A stretch of 15,751 nt of DNA from Haemophilus haemolyticus_L (GTDB taxonomy: Bacteria > Pseudomonadota > Gammaproteobacteria > Enterobacterales > Pasteurellaceae), in NCBI RefSeq assembly GCF_003490595.1, contig NZ_QQGY01000015.1, positions 1 to 15,751 on the forward strand, given 5' to 3'. Of the stretch, positions 6,947 through 12,920 are shown piece by piece. The first letter of the stretch is position 1, and every line of letters starts with the position of its first letter. The notes under the pieces were generated by a model, which worked only from the letters and a program-made list of their open reading frames with translations, had not been told where the DNA came from and did not search any database. The translations under genes and the position numbers were made by a program.

Positions 6947-8113
6947 GTGGTACAACTGATTCAACGCTTTTTAAAATTAGAATCCGCTGGTGGTATTTTG
7001 TTGCTTTTTTCTGCTGCCGTAGCGATGTTGCTGGCTAATTCGCCATTAAGCAGTCAATATAATGATTTTTTGAATTTGCCAGTCAGTTTGCAAATTGGCA
7101 GTTTCTCTATTAATAAAACCTTAATCCACTGGATTAACGATGGTTTTATGGCGGTGTTTTTTGTGTTAGTGGGAATGGAAGTTAAAAAAGAATTATTCGA
7201 AGGCGCACTTTCTTCCTACCAACAAGCCATTTTCCCTGCTATTGCTGCGGTGGGGGGAATGATCGTACCCGCGTTGGTTTATTGGTTTATTGCAAAACAA
7301 GATCCTAGCCTTGCAAATGGCTGGGCTATTCCTATGGCGACTGATATCGCTTTTGCGCTTGGCATCATGGCATTATTGAGCAAGCAAGTGCCATTGCCTC
7401 TCAAGATTTTTTTACTCGCACTCGCTATTATTGATGACTTAGGCGCGATTGTTGTAATTGCTCTGTTCTTCTCTCATGAATTAAGTGTGCAGGCTCTAAT
7501 TTTCTCAGGGATTTCTATTTTGACTTTGGTTTTATTAAACCGCTTTAGAGTTAGCGCACTTTGTGCCTATATGGTGGTTGGGGCAATTTTATGGGCGTCT
7601 GTTTTAAAATCTGGTGTTCATGCGACGTTGGCTGGTGTGATTATTGGTTTTTGCATCCCATTAAAGGGTAAAAAAGGTGAACGACCATTACACGATTTTG
7701 AGCACATTTTAGCGCCTTGGTCATCCTTCGTTATTTTACCGCTCTTTGCATTTGCCAATGCAGGTGTTAGTTTTGACGGTATTGATGTGAGTATGATTTC
7801 ATCGCCATTATTATTGGCTATCGCGTGCGGTTTAATTATAGGTAAACCAGTCGGCGTTTTCGGATTTAGTTATATTTCCGTTAAATTAGGATTAGCTAAA
7901 TTACCGGATGGAATCAATTTTAAACAAATTTTTGCGGTTGCTGTTTTATGTGGTATCGGTTTTACGATGTCAATGTTCTTAGCAAGCCTTGCTTTTGATG
8001 CGGATGCTGGAGAAAGTGTCAATACGCTTTCTCGTTTAGGTATTTTACTTGGTTCAACGGTTTCGGCAACGCTTGGGTATTTATTCTTAAAACAAACAAC
8101 AAAACGAAGCTAA
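6947..8113 (+). CDS. nhaA: Na+/H+ antiporter NhaA
   Basis: Starting at GTG 6947, preceded by AAGGAG five bases upstream, the product is 388 residues, the same length as E. coli NhaA. With this start the functional residues fall on E. coli numbering: Asp133 (ATDIAFALG), Asp163 and Asp164 (AIIDDLGAI), the pH-sensing His225 (KSGVHATLAG) and Lys300 (GLIIGKPVG). This confirms the start and argues against the longer open frame from 6908. NhaA is an inner-membrane protein with 12 helices that expels Na+ in exchange for two H+, for sodium and alkaline-pH tolerance. No nhaR regulator is adjacent. The stop is followed by a USS that formerly formed half of a terminator now split by an IS. Confidence 0.97.
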   Translation: MVQLIQRFLKLESAGGILLLFSAAVAMLLANSPLSSQYNDFLNLPVSLQIGSFSINKTLIHWINDGFMAVFFVLVGMEVKKELFEGALSSYQQAIFPAIAAVGGMIVPALVYWFIAKQDPSLANGWAIPMATDIAFALGIMALLSKQVPLPLKIFLLALAIIDDLGAIVVIALFFSHELSVQALIFSGISILTLVLLNRFRVSALCAYMVVGAILWASVLKSGVHATLAGVIIGFCIPLKGKKGERPLHDFEHILAPWSSFVILPLFAFANAGVSFDGIDVSMISSPLLLAIACGLIIGKPVGVFGFSYISVKLGLAKLPDGINFKQIFAVAVLCGIGFTMSMFLASLAFDADAGESVNTLSRLGILLGSTVSATLGYLFLKQTTKRS

Positions 8114-8127
8114 TCTAATCATACACA

Positions 8128-8142
8128 AAGTGCGGTAAAAAT
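8128..8142 (+). repeat. USS, left half of a terminator split by IS copy 2
   Basis: AAGTGCGGT (8128-8136) then AAAAAT up to the IS boundary. Joining 8142 to 9391, with one AAAT copy removed, restores AAGTGCGGTAAA and TTTACCGTACTT around a 3-base loop, a hairpin with one G-U pair that would have served nhaA (+) and the lrp-type gene (-). Confidence 0.8.
8139..8142. repeat. target-site duplication, left (AAAT)
   Basis: AAAT immediately before the IS terminus, repeated at 9387-9390 immediately after it. A 3-5 bp duplication is normal for IS3-family elements. Confidence 0.75.
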
Positions 8143-8168
8143 TGATCTGACCCCAAAAAGTTAGACTG

Positions 8169-8948
8169 TTATTTAAAGGATTGTTTTCGATATTGTATCG
8201 GACTCAGTCCTTTTAATTTTAGTTGAATCCGTCGATGATTATAGTAATCCAAATAATCTCTGACAGCATCAACTATCTCTTCTTTTGTTTTAAATTCCCG
8301 ACCATAAAAGCATTCCGTTTTTAATCGCCCAAAGAAACTTTCCATCGCGGCATTGTCCAAGCAATTCCCTTTTCTCGACATACTTTGAATGATGCCATGT
8401 TCAGCTAAAATTCGACGATAAGCCACCATTTGATATTGCCATCCCTGGTCTGAATGTAAAATGACACCACAAGCTTTATTTAATCCTTTGACGGCTTGCA
8501 TTAACATGTCCTCTACTTGCGCCCAGTTTGGGGAATAGCTGAGATTATAGGAGACTATCTCATTGTTAAATAAGTCTAAAATAGGGGATAAATAGACTTT
8601 ACTTCCATCTTTCGCCTTAAACTCGGTGATATCAGTTACCCATTTTTGTTTCGGGGCCGTTGCACTAAAATCGCGTTCAAGATGATTTGGGGCTATAACC
8701 CCTATCGTGCCTCGATAGGTCGTAAATTTCTTGCTTTTTCTTGACCGCACTTGAAGCCCAAGTGTCTGCATTAAACGTTGGACTTTTTTATGATTTACGC
8801 CTGGCAAGCAGGCATGAACGCGTCGATAGCCATAATCAGGATGATTGGCTTTGATGCGTTTAATAGCCTTTTTCAGCGGCTCATCCTTATCCAGTTTAAT
8901 CTGAAGTTTTGCAAAAAACGTACTACGCGCTAACTGTGCAAAGCCCAA
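8169..8948 (-). CDS. IS3-family transposase OrfB (DDE integrase)
   Basis: The 259 residues from the TTG at 8948 hold the rve catalytic core: Asp106 in WVTDITEF, Asp167 in LHSDQGW and Glu203 in AMESFFGRLK, with exactly 35 residues between the last two (DD35E). The C-terminal YYNHRRIQ...LSPIQYR motif is present. The TTG is probably not a real start: the frame stays open upstream to about 9056, overlapping orfA in the -1 register. As in IS150, the active enzyme should be an OrfAB fusion made by -1 frameshifting. I see no classic A-AAA-AAG slip site; the CTAAAG at 9040-9035 is a candidate. No internal lesions, so likely functional. Confidence 0.93.
   Translation of the reverse strand: MGFAQLARSTFFAKLQIKLDKDEPLKKAIKRIKANHPDYGYRRVHACLPGVNHKKVQRLMQTLGLQVRSRKSKKFTTYRGTIGVIAPNHLERDFSATAPKQKWVTDITEFKAKDGSKVYLSPILDLFNNEIVSYNLSYSPNWAQVEDMLMQAVKGLNKACGVILHSDQGWQYQMVAYRRILAEHGIIQSMSRKGNCLDNAAMESFFGRLKTECFYGREFKTKEEIVDAVRDYLDYYNHRRIQLKLKGLSPIQYRKQSFK
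8744..8752 (-). repeat. USS inside the IS transposase gene
   Basis: ACCGCACTT, an exact uptake 9-mer within orfB, near the codons for VRSRKSKK. Confidence 0.85.
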
Positions 8949-8974
8949 AAGCCATTTTAACGGATAGCGTGTTC

Positions 8975-9328
8975 TTAACCTTTGGATAATTTCCGTTGCT
9001 CGGCTTCGTCCTGAAGTCTGAGCCTTCTCAACTCCTTTAGGTAGGCTACCTCCGCTTCAAGCTGTAAAATTCTCAGGCGTAAACGGTCTTCTTCTGTTTT
9101 AGGTGGCGGTGGCATTTTTGCATATTTGGGTTTCATCGGCGGTCGTCCTGATGGTTTACGGGGAATAAGTCCTTTTATGCCACTTTTTTCAAACCGTTTC
9201 AACCATGTCCCGACTAAGGCGTTGGAAGGAATATTGTAAAAACGCGCAGCTTCTCTAATACTCATTTTTCGATTCAGAATAGGTTGGAGAGCCTGTAATT
9301 TAAATTCGATTGTGTAGTGTTTACCCAT
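8975..9328 (-). CDS. IS3-family OrfA, HTH DNA-binding protein
   Basis: 117 residues. A helix-turn-helix covers about residues 22-54 (MSIREAARFYNIPSNALVGTW), the domain that binds the inverted repeats. A Leu-rich heptad stretch at about 83-100 (LRLRILQLEAEVAYLKEL) fits the oligomerising leucine zipper of IS3-family OrfA. The ATG at 9328 lies 58 bases inside the right end, as is usual. It ends in KLSKG-stop, overlapping the open orfB frame, which continues in the -1 register. It is the N-terminal half of the OrfAB transposase. Confidence 0.92.
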   Translation of the reverse strand: MGKHYTIEFKLQALQPILNRKMSIREAARFYNIPSNALVGTWLKRFEKSGIKGLIPRKPSGRPPMKPKYAKMPPPPKTEEDRLRLRILQLEAEVAYLKELRRLRLQDEAEQRKLSKG

Positions 9329-9386
9329 AAAAAAATCTGCACCTCAATTGTTGGTTTGTTTAGTCCAACTTTTGGGGTGCAGATCA

Positions 9387-9390
9387 AAAT
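9387..9390. repeat. target-site duplication, right (AAAT)
   Basis: Second copy of AAAT, directly after the right terminus of IS copy 2 (CAGATCA ending at 9386). Confidence 0.75.
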
Positions 9391-9401
9391 TTACCGTACT
9401 T
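9391..9401 (-). repeat. degenerate USS, right half of split terminator
   Basis: ACCGTACTT at 9393-9401 is one base off the uptake consensus and complements the intact USS left of the IS. It now stands alone, so the lrp-type gene has lost its hairpin and may read into orfA/orfB, which lie on the same strand. Confidence 0.7.
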
Positions 9402-9404
9402 GTT

Positions 9405-9866
9405 CTATAAGATAATTCCACTATCTGCTTTGGTAAAATTCATTACAAATAAACTTTTATAAGTTCTTACATGAAATTCACCCGTCAATACTCGACGTGT
9501 GAATGCGTGATAGCTTTCCATATCTTTTGCATGGAGTAGCAACATAAAATCATAGTCCCCTGAGATTTCGTAACAGCTCACTACTTCGTCTTCTTGGCGC
9601 ATTTTACGTTCAAATTGCTCTTGATAATAAGAGTGTTGATTGTCCATTTCGACCATGACAAATACGCTAATTGTACGCCCAACAGCTTTTGGGGAAACTA
9701 CTGCAACTCGTTTTGTAATAACGCCTGAATCAGTTAATGCTTGTACACGTCGTTGACAGGTTGCAACGGAACTATTCACTTTCTCTGATAGTTCTTTTAA
9801 CGGAATCATGGCATCTTGTTGTAATATATTCAAAATATTACGATCTAATTTATCCAGTGTTTGCAT
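9405..9866 (-). CDS. Lrp/AsnC-family transcriptional regulator
   Basis: From ATG 9866 the product is 153 residues, normal for Lrp/AsnC proteins. It opens with LDKLDRNILNILQQDAMIPLKELSEKVNSS, the canonical N-terminal helix-turn-helix, with the recognition helix around VATCQRRVQALTDSGVI. A C-terminal ligand-binding RAM domain follows (about 65-145, with SCYEISGDYDFMLLLHAKDMESYHAF). The frame extends upstream to 9911, but those residues (MIIFFSIVTLLRNYL) are read from the control region and unlike the family. These proteins bind DNA as dimers and octamers in response to amino acids. It is divergent from the RarD-like permease, and the inverted repeats between them suit self-regulation and control of the permease. 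The ligand cannot be told from sequence. Confidence 0.92.
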   Translation of the reverse strand: MQTLDKLDRNILNILQQDAMIPLKELSEKVNSSVATCQRRVQALTDSGVITKRVAVVSPKAVGRTISVFVMVEMDNQHSYYQEQFERKMRQEDEVVSCYEISGDYDFMLLLHAKDMESYHAFTRRVLTGEFHVRTYKSLFVMNFTKADSGIIL

Positions 9867-9873
9867 AAGATAA

Positions 9874-9900
9874 TTTCTCAAAAGTGTAACTATTGAGAAA
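9874..9900. promoter_or_regulatory. inverted repeat 1, candidate operator of the regulator/permease pair
   Basis: TTTCTCAA (9874-9881) and TTGAGAAA (9893-9900) are perfect 8-bp arms with an 11-base spacer, just upstream of the regulator's start codon. The size and position fit an autoregulatory Lrp/AsnC site. Confidence 0.55.
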
Positions 9901-9909
9901 AATATTATC

Positions 9910-9941
9910 ACAATAAAAATAAAGTTGAGATTTTTTATTGT
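9910..9941. promoter_or_regulatory. inverted repeat 2, candidate operator near the permease promoter
   Basis: ACAATAAAAA (9910-9919) and TTTTTATTGT (9932-9941) are perfect 10-bp arms with a 12-base spacer. They lie just upstream of a consensus -10 TATAAT at 9952-9957 for the permease. The spacer contains TTGAGA, which echoes the arms of repeat 1. Confidence 0.5.
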
Positions 9942-9951
9942 CTTGGGATTT

Positions 9952-9957
9952 TATAAT
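9952..9957 (+). promoter_or_regulatory. -10 element of the RarD-like permease promoter
   Basis: A consensus TATAAT 27 bases before the start codon. No -35 at 16-18 bases is convincing; the nearest, TTGAGA at 9925-9930, is 21 bases away. The promoter may therefore need the regulator. Confidence 0.4.
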
Positions 9958-9984
9958 AATCATATTGATGAGATGAGGTCCAAG

Positions 9985-10875
9985 ATGAAAGTAGTCACTC
10001 AAGGCGTATTATTGTGCATTTTTTCACAATGTTTATTTGGCATATTGTATTTATTTAGTATATGGCTCCAACCACTTAGCGGAACGGATGTTTTTGCGTG
10101 GCGTATGTTAACCATGATCTTTGGGTTACTTTTAATTTTATTCCCGACTATTGGTTGCCGCTCTCTTTTGTCTCTTATCACGACAACGTTAGGAAAAAGT
10201 TGGACGCGTTGGATTTTATTTTTACTGGGAACATTAGATGCGGGAAGTCAATTCTGGCTCTTTATGTGGGCACCGCTAAATGGCGAAGGGATAAATATTG
10301 CGATGGGATACTTTCTTTTCCCTCTGATCATGGCTGTTTTAGGATGGGCTTGGTTAAAAGAACGTTTATCACTTATTCAGAAAATTGCGCTTTTACTAGC
10401 TGCCTGCGGTGTTGCACATGAATTATGGCACACCCAAAGTTTTTCATGGACAAGCTTGTGGGTTTGTACGATTTATCCATTTTATTATCTAAGCCGTAAA
10501 TTGATGAAAATCCCTGCTCTACAAGGAATTACATTAGATATTATTTTAATTTCGATACCTTGTTTTATTTATATTCTTTCTCAAAGCGATACGATTTCTT
10601 TGGTTACGCAAGAATATCGTTATTGGTTATTGCTACCAGCACTTGGTATTGTGAGTGCGATTTCGCTTTCAGCCAACTTAAAATCTAGCCAACAAATTCC
10701 AGTCAGTATTTTTGCGGTGTTGAGTTATATCGAACCCATATTGCTTTTTTTAATAGCTGTCTTTGTGCTAGATAATCAAATAACCACAAGCGACTATTTT
10801 ACTTATGTGCCTATTTGGTTAAGTCTCATTGTGATTGGTATAGAAGGGATTTTAAACAAAAATAAAGTGCGGTGA
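9985..10875 (+). CDS. rarD: RarD-like EamA/DMT-superfamily permease
   Basis: From ATG 9985 (TGAGG site six bases upstream) the product is 296 residues, the length of E. coli RarD. The opening QGVLLCIFSQCLFGILYLFSIWLQPLSGTDVFAWRML is the RarD-type first helix and loop. About ten hydrophobic helices follow, with WLKERLSLIQKIALLLAACGV ending the first EamA repeat and SYIEPILLFLIAVFVL in the second. It is an inner-membrane transporter of unproven substrate; E. coli RarD was named as a chloramphenicol-sensitivity protein. The reading frame extends left to 9925, but those residues come from the control region. The last codons, AAA GTG CGG TGA, are themselves a USS, so the uptake and terminator hairpin overlaps the gene's end. 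Control by the divergent Lrp-type gene is inference. Confidence 0.85.
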   Translation: MKVVTQGVLLCIFSQCLFGILYLFSIWLQPLSGTDVFAWRMLTMIFGLLLILFPTIGCRSLLSLITTTLGKSWTRWILFLLGTLDAGSQFWLFMWAPLNGEGINIAMGYFLFPLIMAVLGWAWLKERLSLIQKIALLLAACGVAHELWHTQSFSWTSLWVCTIYPFYYLSRKLMKIPALQGITLDIILISIPCFIYILSQSDTISLVTQEYRYWLLLPALGIVSAISLSANLKSSQQIPVSIFAVLSYIEPILLFLIAVFVLDNQITTSDYFTYVPIWLSLIVIGIEGILNKNKVR

Positions 10876-10890
10876 AAATTAACCGCACTT
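10865..10890. terminator. paired-USS hairpin terminator between rarD and guaA
   Basis: AAGTGCGGT (10865-10873) and ACCGCACTT (10882-10890), two exact uptake 9-mers, form a 9-bp stem. On the minus strand the stem runs into TTATTTTTG, giving a good terminator for guaA. On the + strand it serves rarD less well because no U run follows. Paired USS as terminators are typical of Haemophilus. Confidence 0.85.
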
Positions 10891-10936
10891 ATTAAAGTTA
10901 CTGAAATAATTAGAAAGTATCTGAAAAAATGATTTT

Positions 10937-12508
10937 TTATTCCCACTCGATCGTTGCTGGTGGTTTTCCGCTAATGTCATATACGACGCGGGAAATGCCA
11001 TTCACTTCGTTGATGATGCGGTTAGACACTTTGCCTAATAAGTCATAAGGCAAGTGAGCCCAATGTGCGGTCATAAAATCAATGGTTTCTACCGCGCGTA
11101 GGGAAATAACCCAATCGTATTTACGGCCATCGCCCATCACACCTACAGATTTCACTGGTAAGAATACGCTGAAGGCTTGGCTGGTTTTTTCATACCAACC
11201 GCTGTTGCGTAATTCTTCAATAAAGATCGCATCCGCACGGCGTAATAAATCGCAGTATTCTTTTTTCACTTCGCCTAATACACGCACGCCTAAACCTGGA
11301 CCTGGGAATGGATGGCGGTTGATCATTTCAGCCGGTAAGCCTAATGCTAAACCGATTTTACGTACTTCATCTTTAAATAATTCACGTAAAGGTTCAACTA
11401 AGCCAAGTTTCATATAGTCTGGTAAGCCACCTACGTTGTGGTGAGATTTAATCACATGCGCTTTACCGGTTTTGCTTGCTGCAGATTCGATCACGTCAGG
11501 GTAAATCGTACCTTGTGCCAACCATTTCACGTTAGTAAGTTTTTTCGATTCATCATCGAATACATCCACGAATACTTTACCGATAATTTTGCGTTTTGCT
11601 TCAGGATCAGATACGCCTGCAAGTTCGCCTAAGAAACGGCTTTCAGCATCAACACGGGTAATATTTAAACCTAATTTGTCACCGAACATTTCCATGACCT
11701 GATCGCCTTCGTGTAAGCGGAGTAAACCGTTATCCACGAATACGCAGTGTAAGTTTTTGCCGATAGCACGGTGTAAAAGTAATGCAACAACAGAAGAGTC
11801 CACACCACCAGATAAGCCTAAAATCACTTCATCATCGCCTACTTGCTCTTTAATACGAGCAACGGCATCTTCGATAATGTTTTCTGCTGTCCATTTAGTT
11901 TCGCAACCACAGATGTTTACTACGAAGTTGGTTAATAATTCCAGGCCTTTTTTAGTATGCGTTACTTCAGGGTGGAACTGCACACCGTAGAAACGACGAT
12001 TTTCGTCTGACATTGCAGCAATTGGGCAAGTTGGTGTAGTCCCTGTTACTTGGAAATTTTGAGGTAAACGAGTGACTTTATCGCCGTGGCTCATCCAAAC
12101 GTCTAATTTTGGCTCGGAAGCGGTCGAATTATCGTTTAAATTTGCAAAAAGTGCGGTTGAATTTTCAAGTGAAACGGAAGCATAGCCGAACTCTCGGTGG
12201 TCAGAAGTTTCGGTTAAACCGCCAAGTTGCATCGCCATAGTTTGCATTCCATAGCAAACGCCTAATACTGGTACACCAGCATTAAATACATGTTCCGGTG
12301 CACGAGGGCTATTTTCTTCAGTGGTACTTTCAGGACCGCCTGAAAGGATAATCCCCGTTGGGTTAAATTCACGGATTTGTTCTTCAGTCACATCCCACGC
12401 CCAAAGTTCGCAGTACACACCGATTTCACGCACACGACGCGCAATCAGTTGAGTATATTGTGAACCGAAGTCGAGGATCAGGATTTTGTGATTGTGGATG
12501 TTTGTCAT
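10937..12508 (-). CDS. guaA: GMP synthase (glutamine-hydrolysing)
   Basis: Product of 523 residues (E. coli 525). The N-terminal class I glutamine amidotransferase domain has Cys85 (GVCYGMQ), His179 and Glu181 (QFHPEVTHT). An ATP pyrophosphatase domain follows with the P-loop SGGVDSS at 233-239. The C-terminal dimerisation domain ends in KPPATIEWE. It converts XMP to GMP using glutamine and ATP, the last step of guanine nucleotide synthesis, in the cytosol. ATG 12508 has an AAGG site six bases upstream. It is last in the order guaB, lipoprotein, guaA on the minus strand, 13 bases after the lipoprotein stop, so it is probably cotranscribed with that gene. A USS falls in a variable stretch (about residues 117-133) before LDVWMSHGDKV. 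Confidence 0.97.
   Translation of the reverse strand: MTNIHNHKILILDFGSQYTQLIARRVREIGVYCELWAWDVTEEQIREFNPTGIILSGGPESTTEENSPRAPEHVFNAGVPVLGVCYGMQTMAMQLGGLTETSDHREFGYASVSLENSTALFANLNDNSTASEPKLDVWMSHGDKVTRLPQNFQVTGTTPTCPIAAMSDENRRFYGVQFHPEVTHTKKGLELLTNFVVNICGCETKWTAENIIEDAVARIKEQVGDDEVILGLSGGVDSSVVALLLHRAIGKNLHCVFVDNGLLRLHEGDQVMEMFGDKLGLNITRVDAESRFLGELAGVSDPEAKRKIIGKVFVDVFDDESKKLTNVKWLAQGTIYPDVIESAASKTGKAHVIKSHHNVGGLPDYMKLGLVEPLRELFKDEVRKIGLALGLPAEMINRHPFPGPGLGVRVLGEVKKEYCDLLRRADAIFIEELRNSGWYEKTSQAFSVFLPVKSVGVMGDGRKYDWVISLRAVETIDFMTAHWAHLPYDLLGKVSNRIINEVNGISRVVYDISGKPPATIEWE
12149..12157 (+). repeat. USS inside guaA
   Basis: AAGTGCGGT with downstream TGAATTTT. It lies in a poorly conserved loop of the amidotransferase domain, where a USS can be tolerated. 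Confidence 0.85.
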
Positions 12509-12521
12509 TTTTTGCCTTATG

Positions 12522-12851
12522 TTAATTTTGTTTTGTCATATTGATGTAAGTTCCACCATGTCCATCGCTGATATATTTGATGTGAAATGTTTCGGTCTTA
12601 TTACAGCCTTTTACTGTCCAAGTTTCATTCACTAAATCTACTGTGGTAGTTGTCTGGTTTAGTTTTACATCATCGATCTGGGTGTGAATTTGTTTAGGCG
12701 TACAATTATGGATTGCTCTGAAAAATAGGTTAATGTTACTTGCCGTATCATATTTTAGTAAATCATTAGCTGTTGTTTCTCCAGTATAAGTCGGACCGAG
12801 TAATGTACAGGCCGATAGGATAAATGGAATCAGTAATATAAATTTTTTCAT
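12522..12851 (-). CDS. small predicted lipoprotein
   Basis: From ATG 12851 the product is 109 residues. It starts MKKFILLIPFILSACTLLGP, a short signal peptide with an L-S-A-C lipobox, so Cys15 should be lipidated and the protein anchored in a membrane, probably the outer. The mature part is small and polar, with two further cysteines in NCTPK and KGCNK that could form a disulphide in the periplasm. The longer frame to 12896 would bury the signal peptide behind a polar leader and is unlikely. I do not recognise the family. It lies between guaB and guaA on the same strand, with an attenuator-like hairpin before it and only 13 bases to guaA. A link to purine metabolism is not implied by its sequence. 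Confidence 0.75.
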   Translation of the reverse strand: MKKFILLIPFILSACTLLGPTYTGETTANDLLKYDTASNINLFFRAIHNCTPKQIHTQIDDVKLNQTTTTVDLVNETWTVKGCNKTETFHIKYISDGHGGTYINMTKQN

Positions 12852-12882
12852 TGAGAATTTCTTTTGTTGTCTGAAATGTTTC

Positions 12883-12912
12883 AAAAGAGCGGTCAAAATT
12901 AACCGCTCTTTT
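12883..12912. terminator. hairpin terminator/attenuator between guaB and the lipoprotein gene
   Basis: AAAAGAGCGGT (12883-12893) and ACCGCTCTTTT (12902-12912) form a perfect 11-bp stem with an 8-base loop, ending in TTTT on both strands. The arms contain AAGAGCGGT, one base from the uptake sequence. It starts 9 bases after the guaB stop and may reduce guaA expression relative to guaB. Confidence 0.8.
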
Positions 12913-12920
12913 ATTCATTG

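Larger units (their letters stand above)
8143..9386 (-). mobile_element. complete IS3-family (IS150 group) insertion sequence, copy 2
   Basis: A 1244-bp element with terminal inverted repeats of 24 bp matching at 20 positions. The left end reads TGATCTGACCCCAAAAAGTT (8143-8162) and the right end, inverted, TGATCTGCACCCCAAAAGTT (9386-9367). It has TG...CA ends and a 4-bp duplication AAAT. It encodes OrfA and OrfB in overlapping -1 frames on the minus strand. Its last 127 bases are identical to copy 1, so both moved recently. It lies between nhaA and the lrp-type gene and splits their shared terminator. It carries an exact USS at 8744. I do not assign an ISfinder name. Confidence 0.95.

Noticed and set aside
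1..9386. Functional composite transposon or recent inversion between the IS copies
   Set aside because: The enclosed genes include core genes (brnQ, nhaA). Copy 2 also has its own matching AAAT duplication and a restorable terminator, which indicates independent insertion without later inversion at that end.
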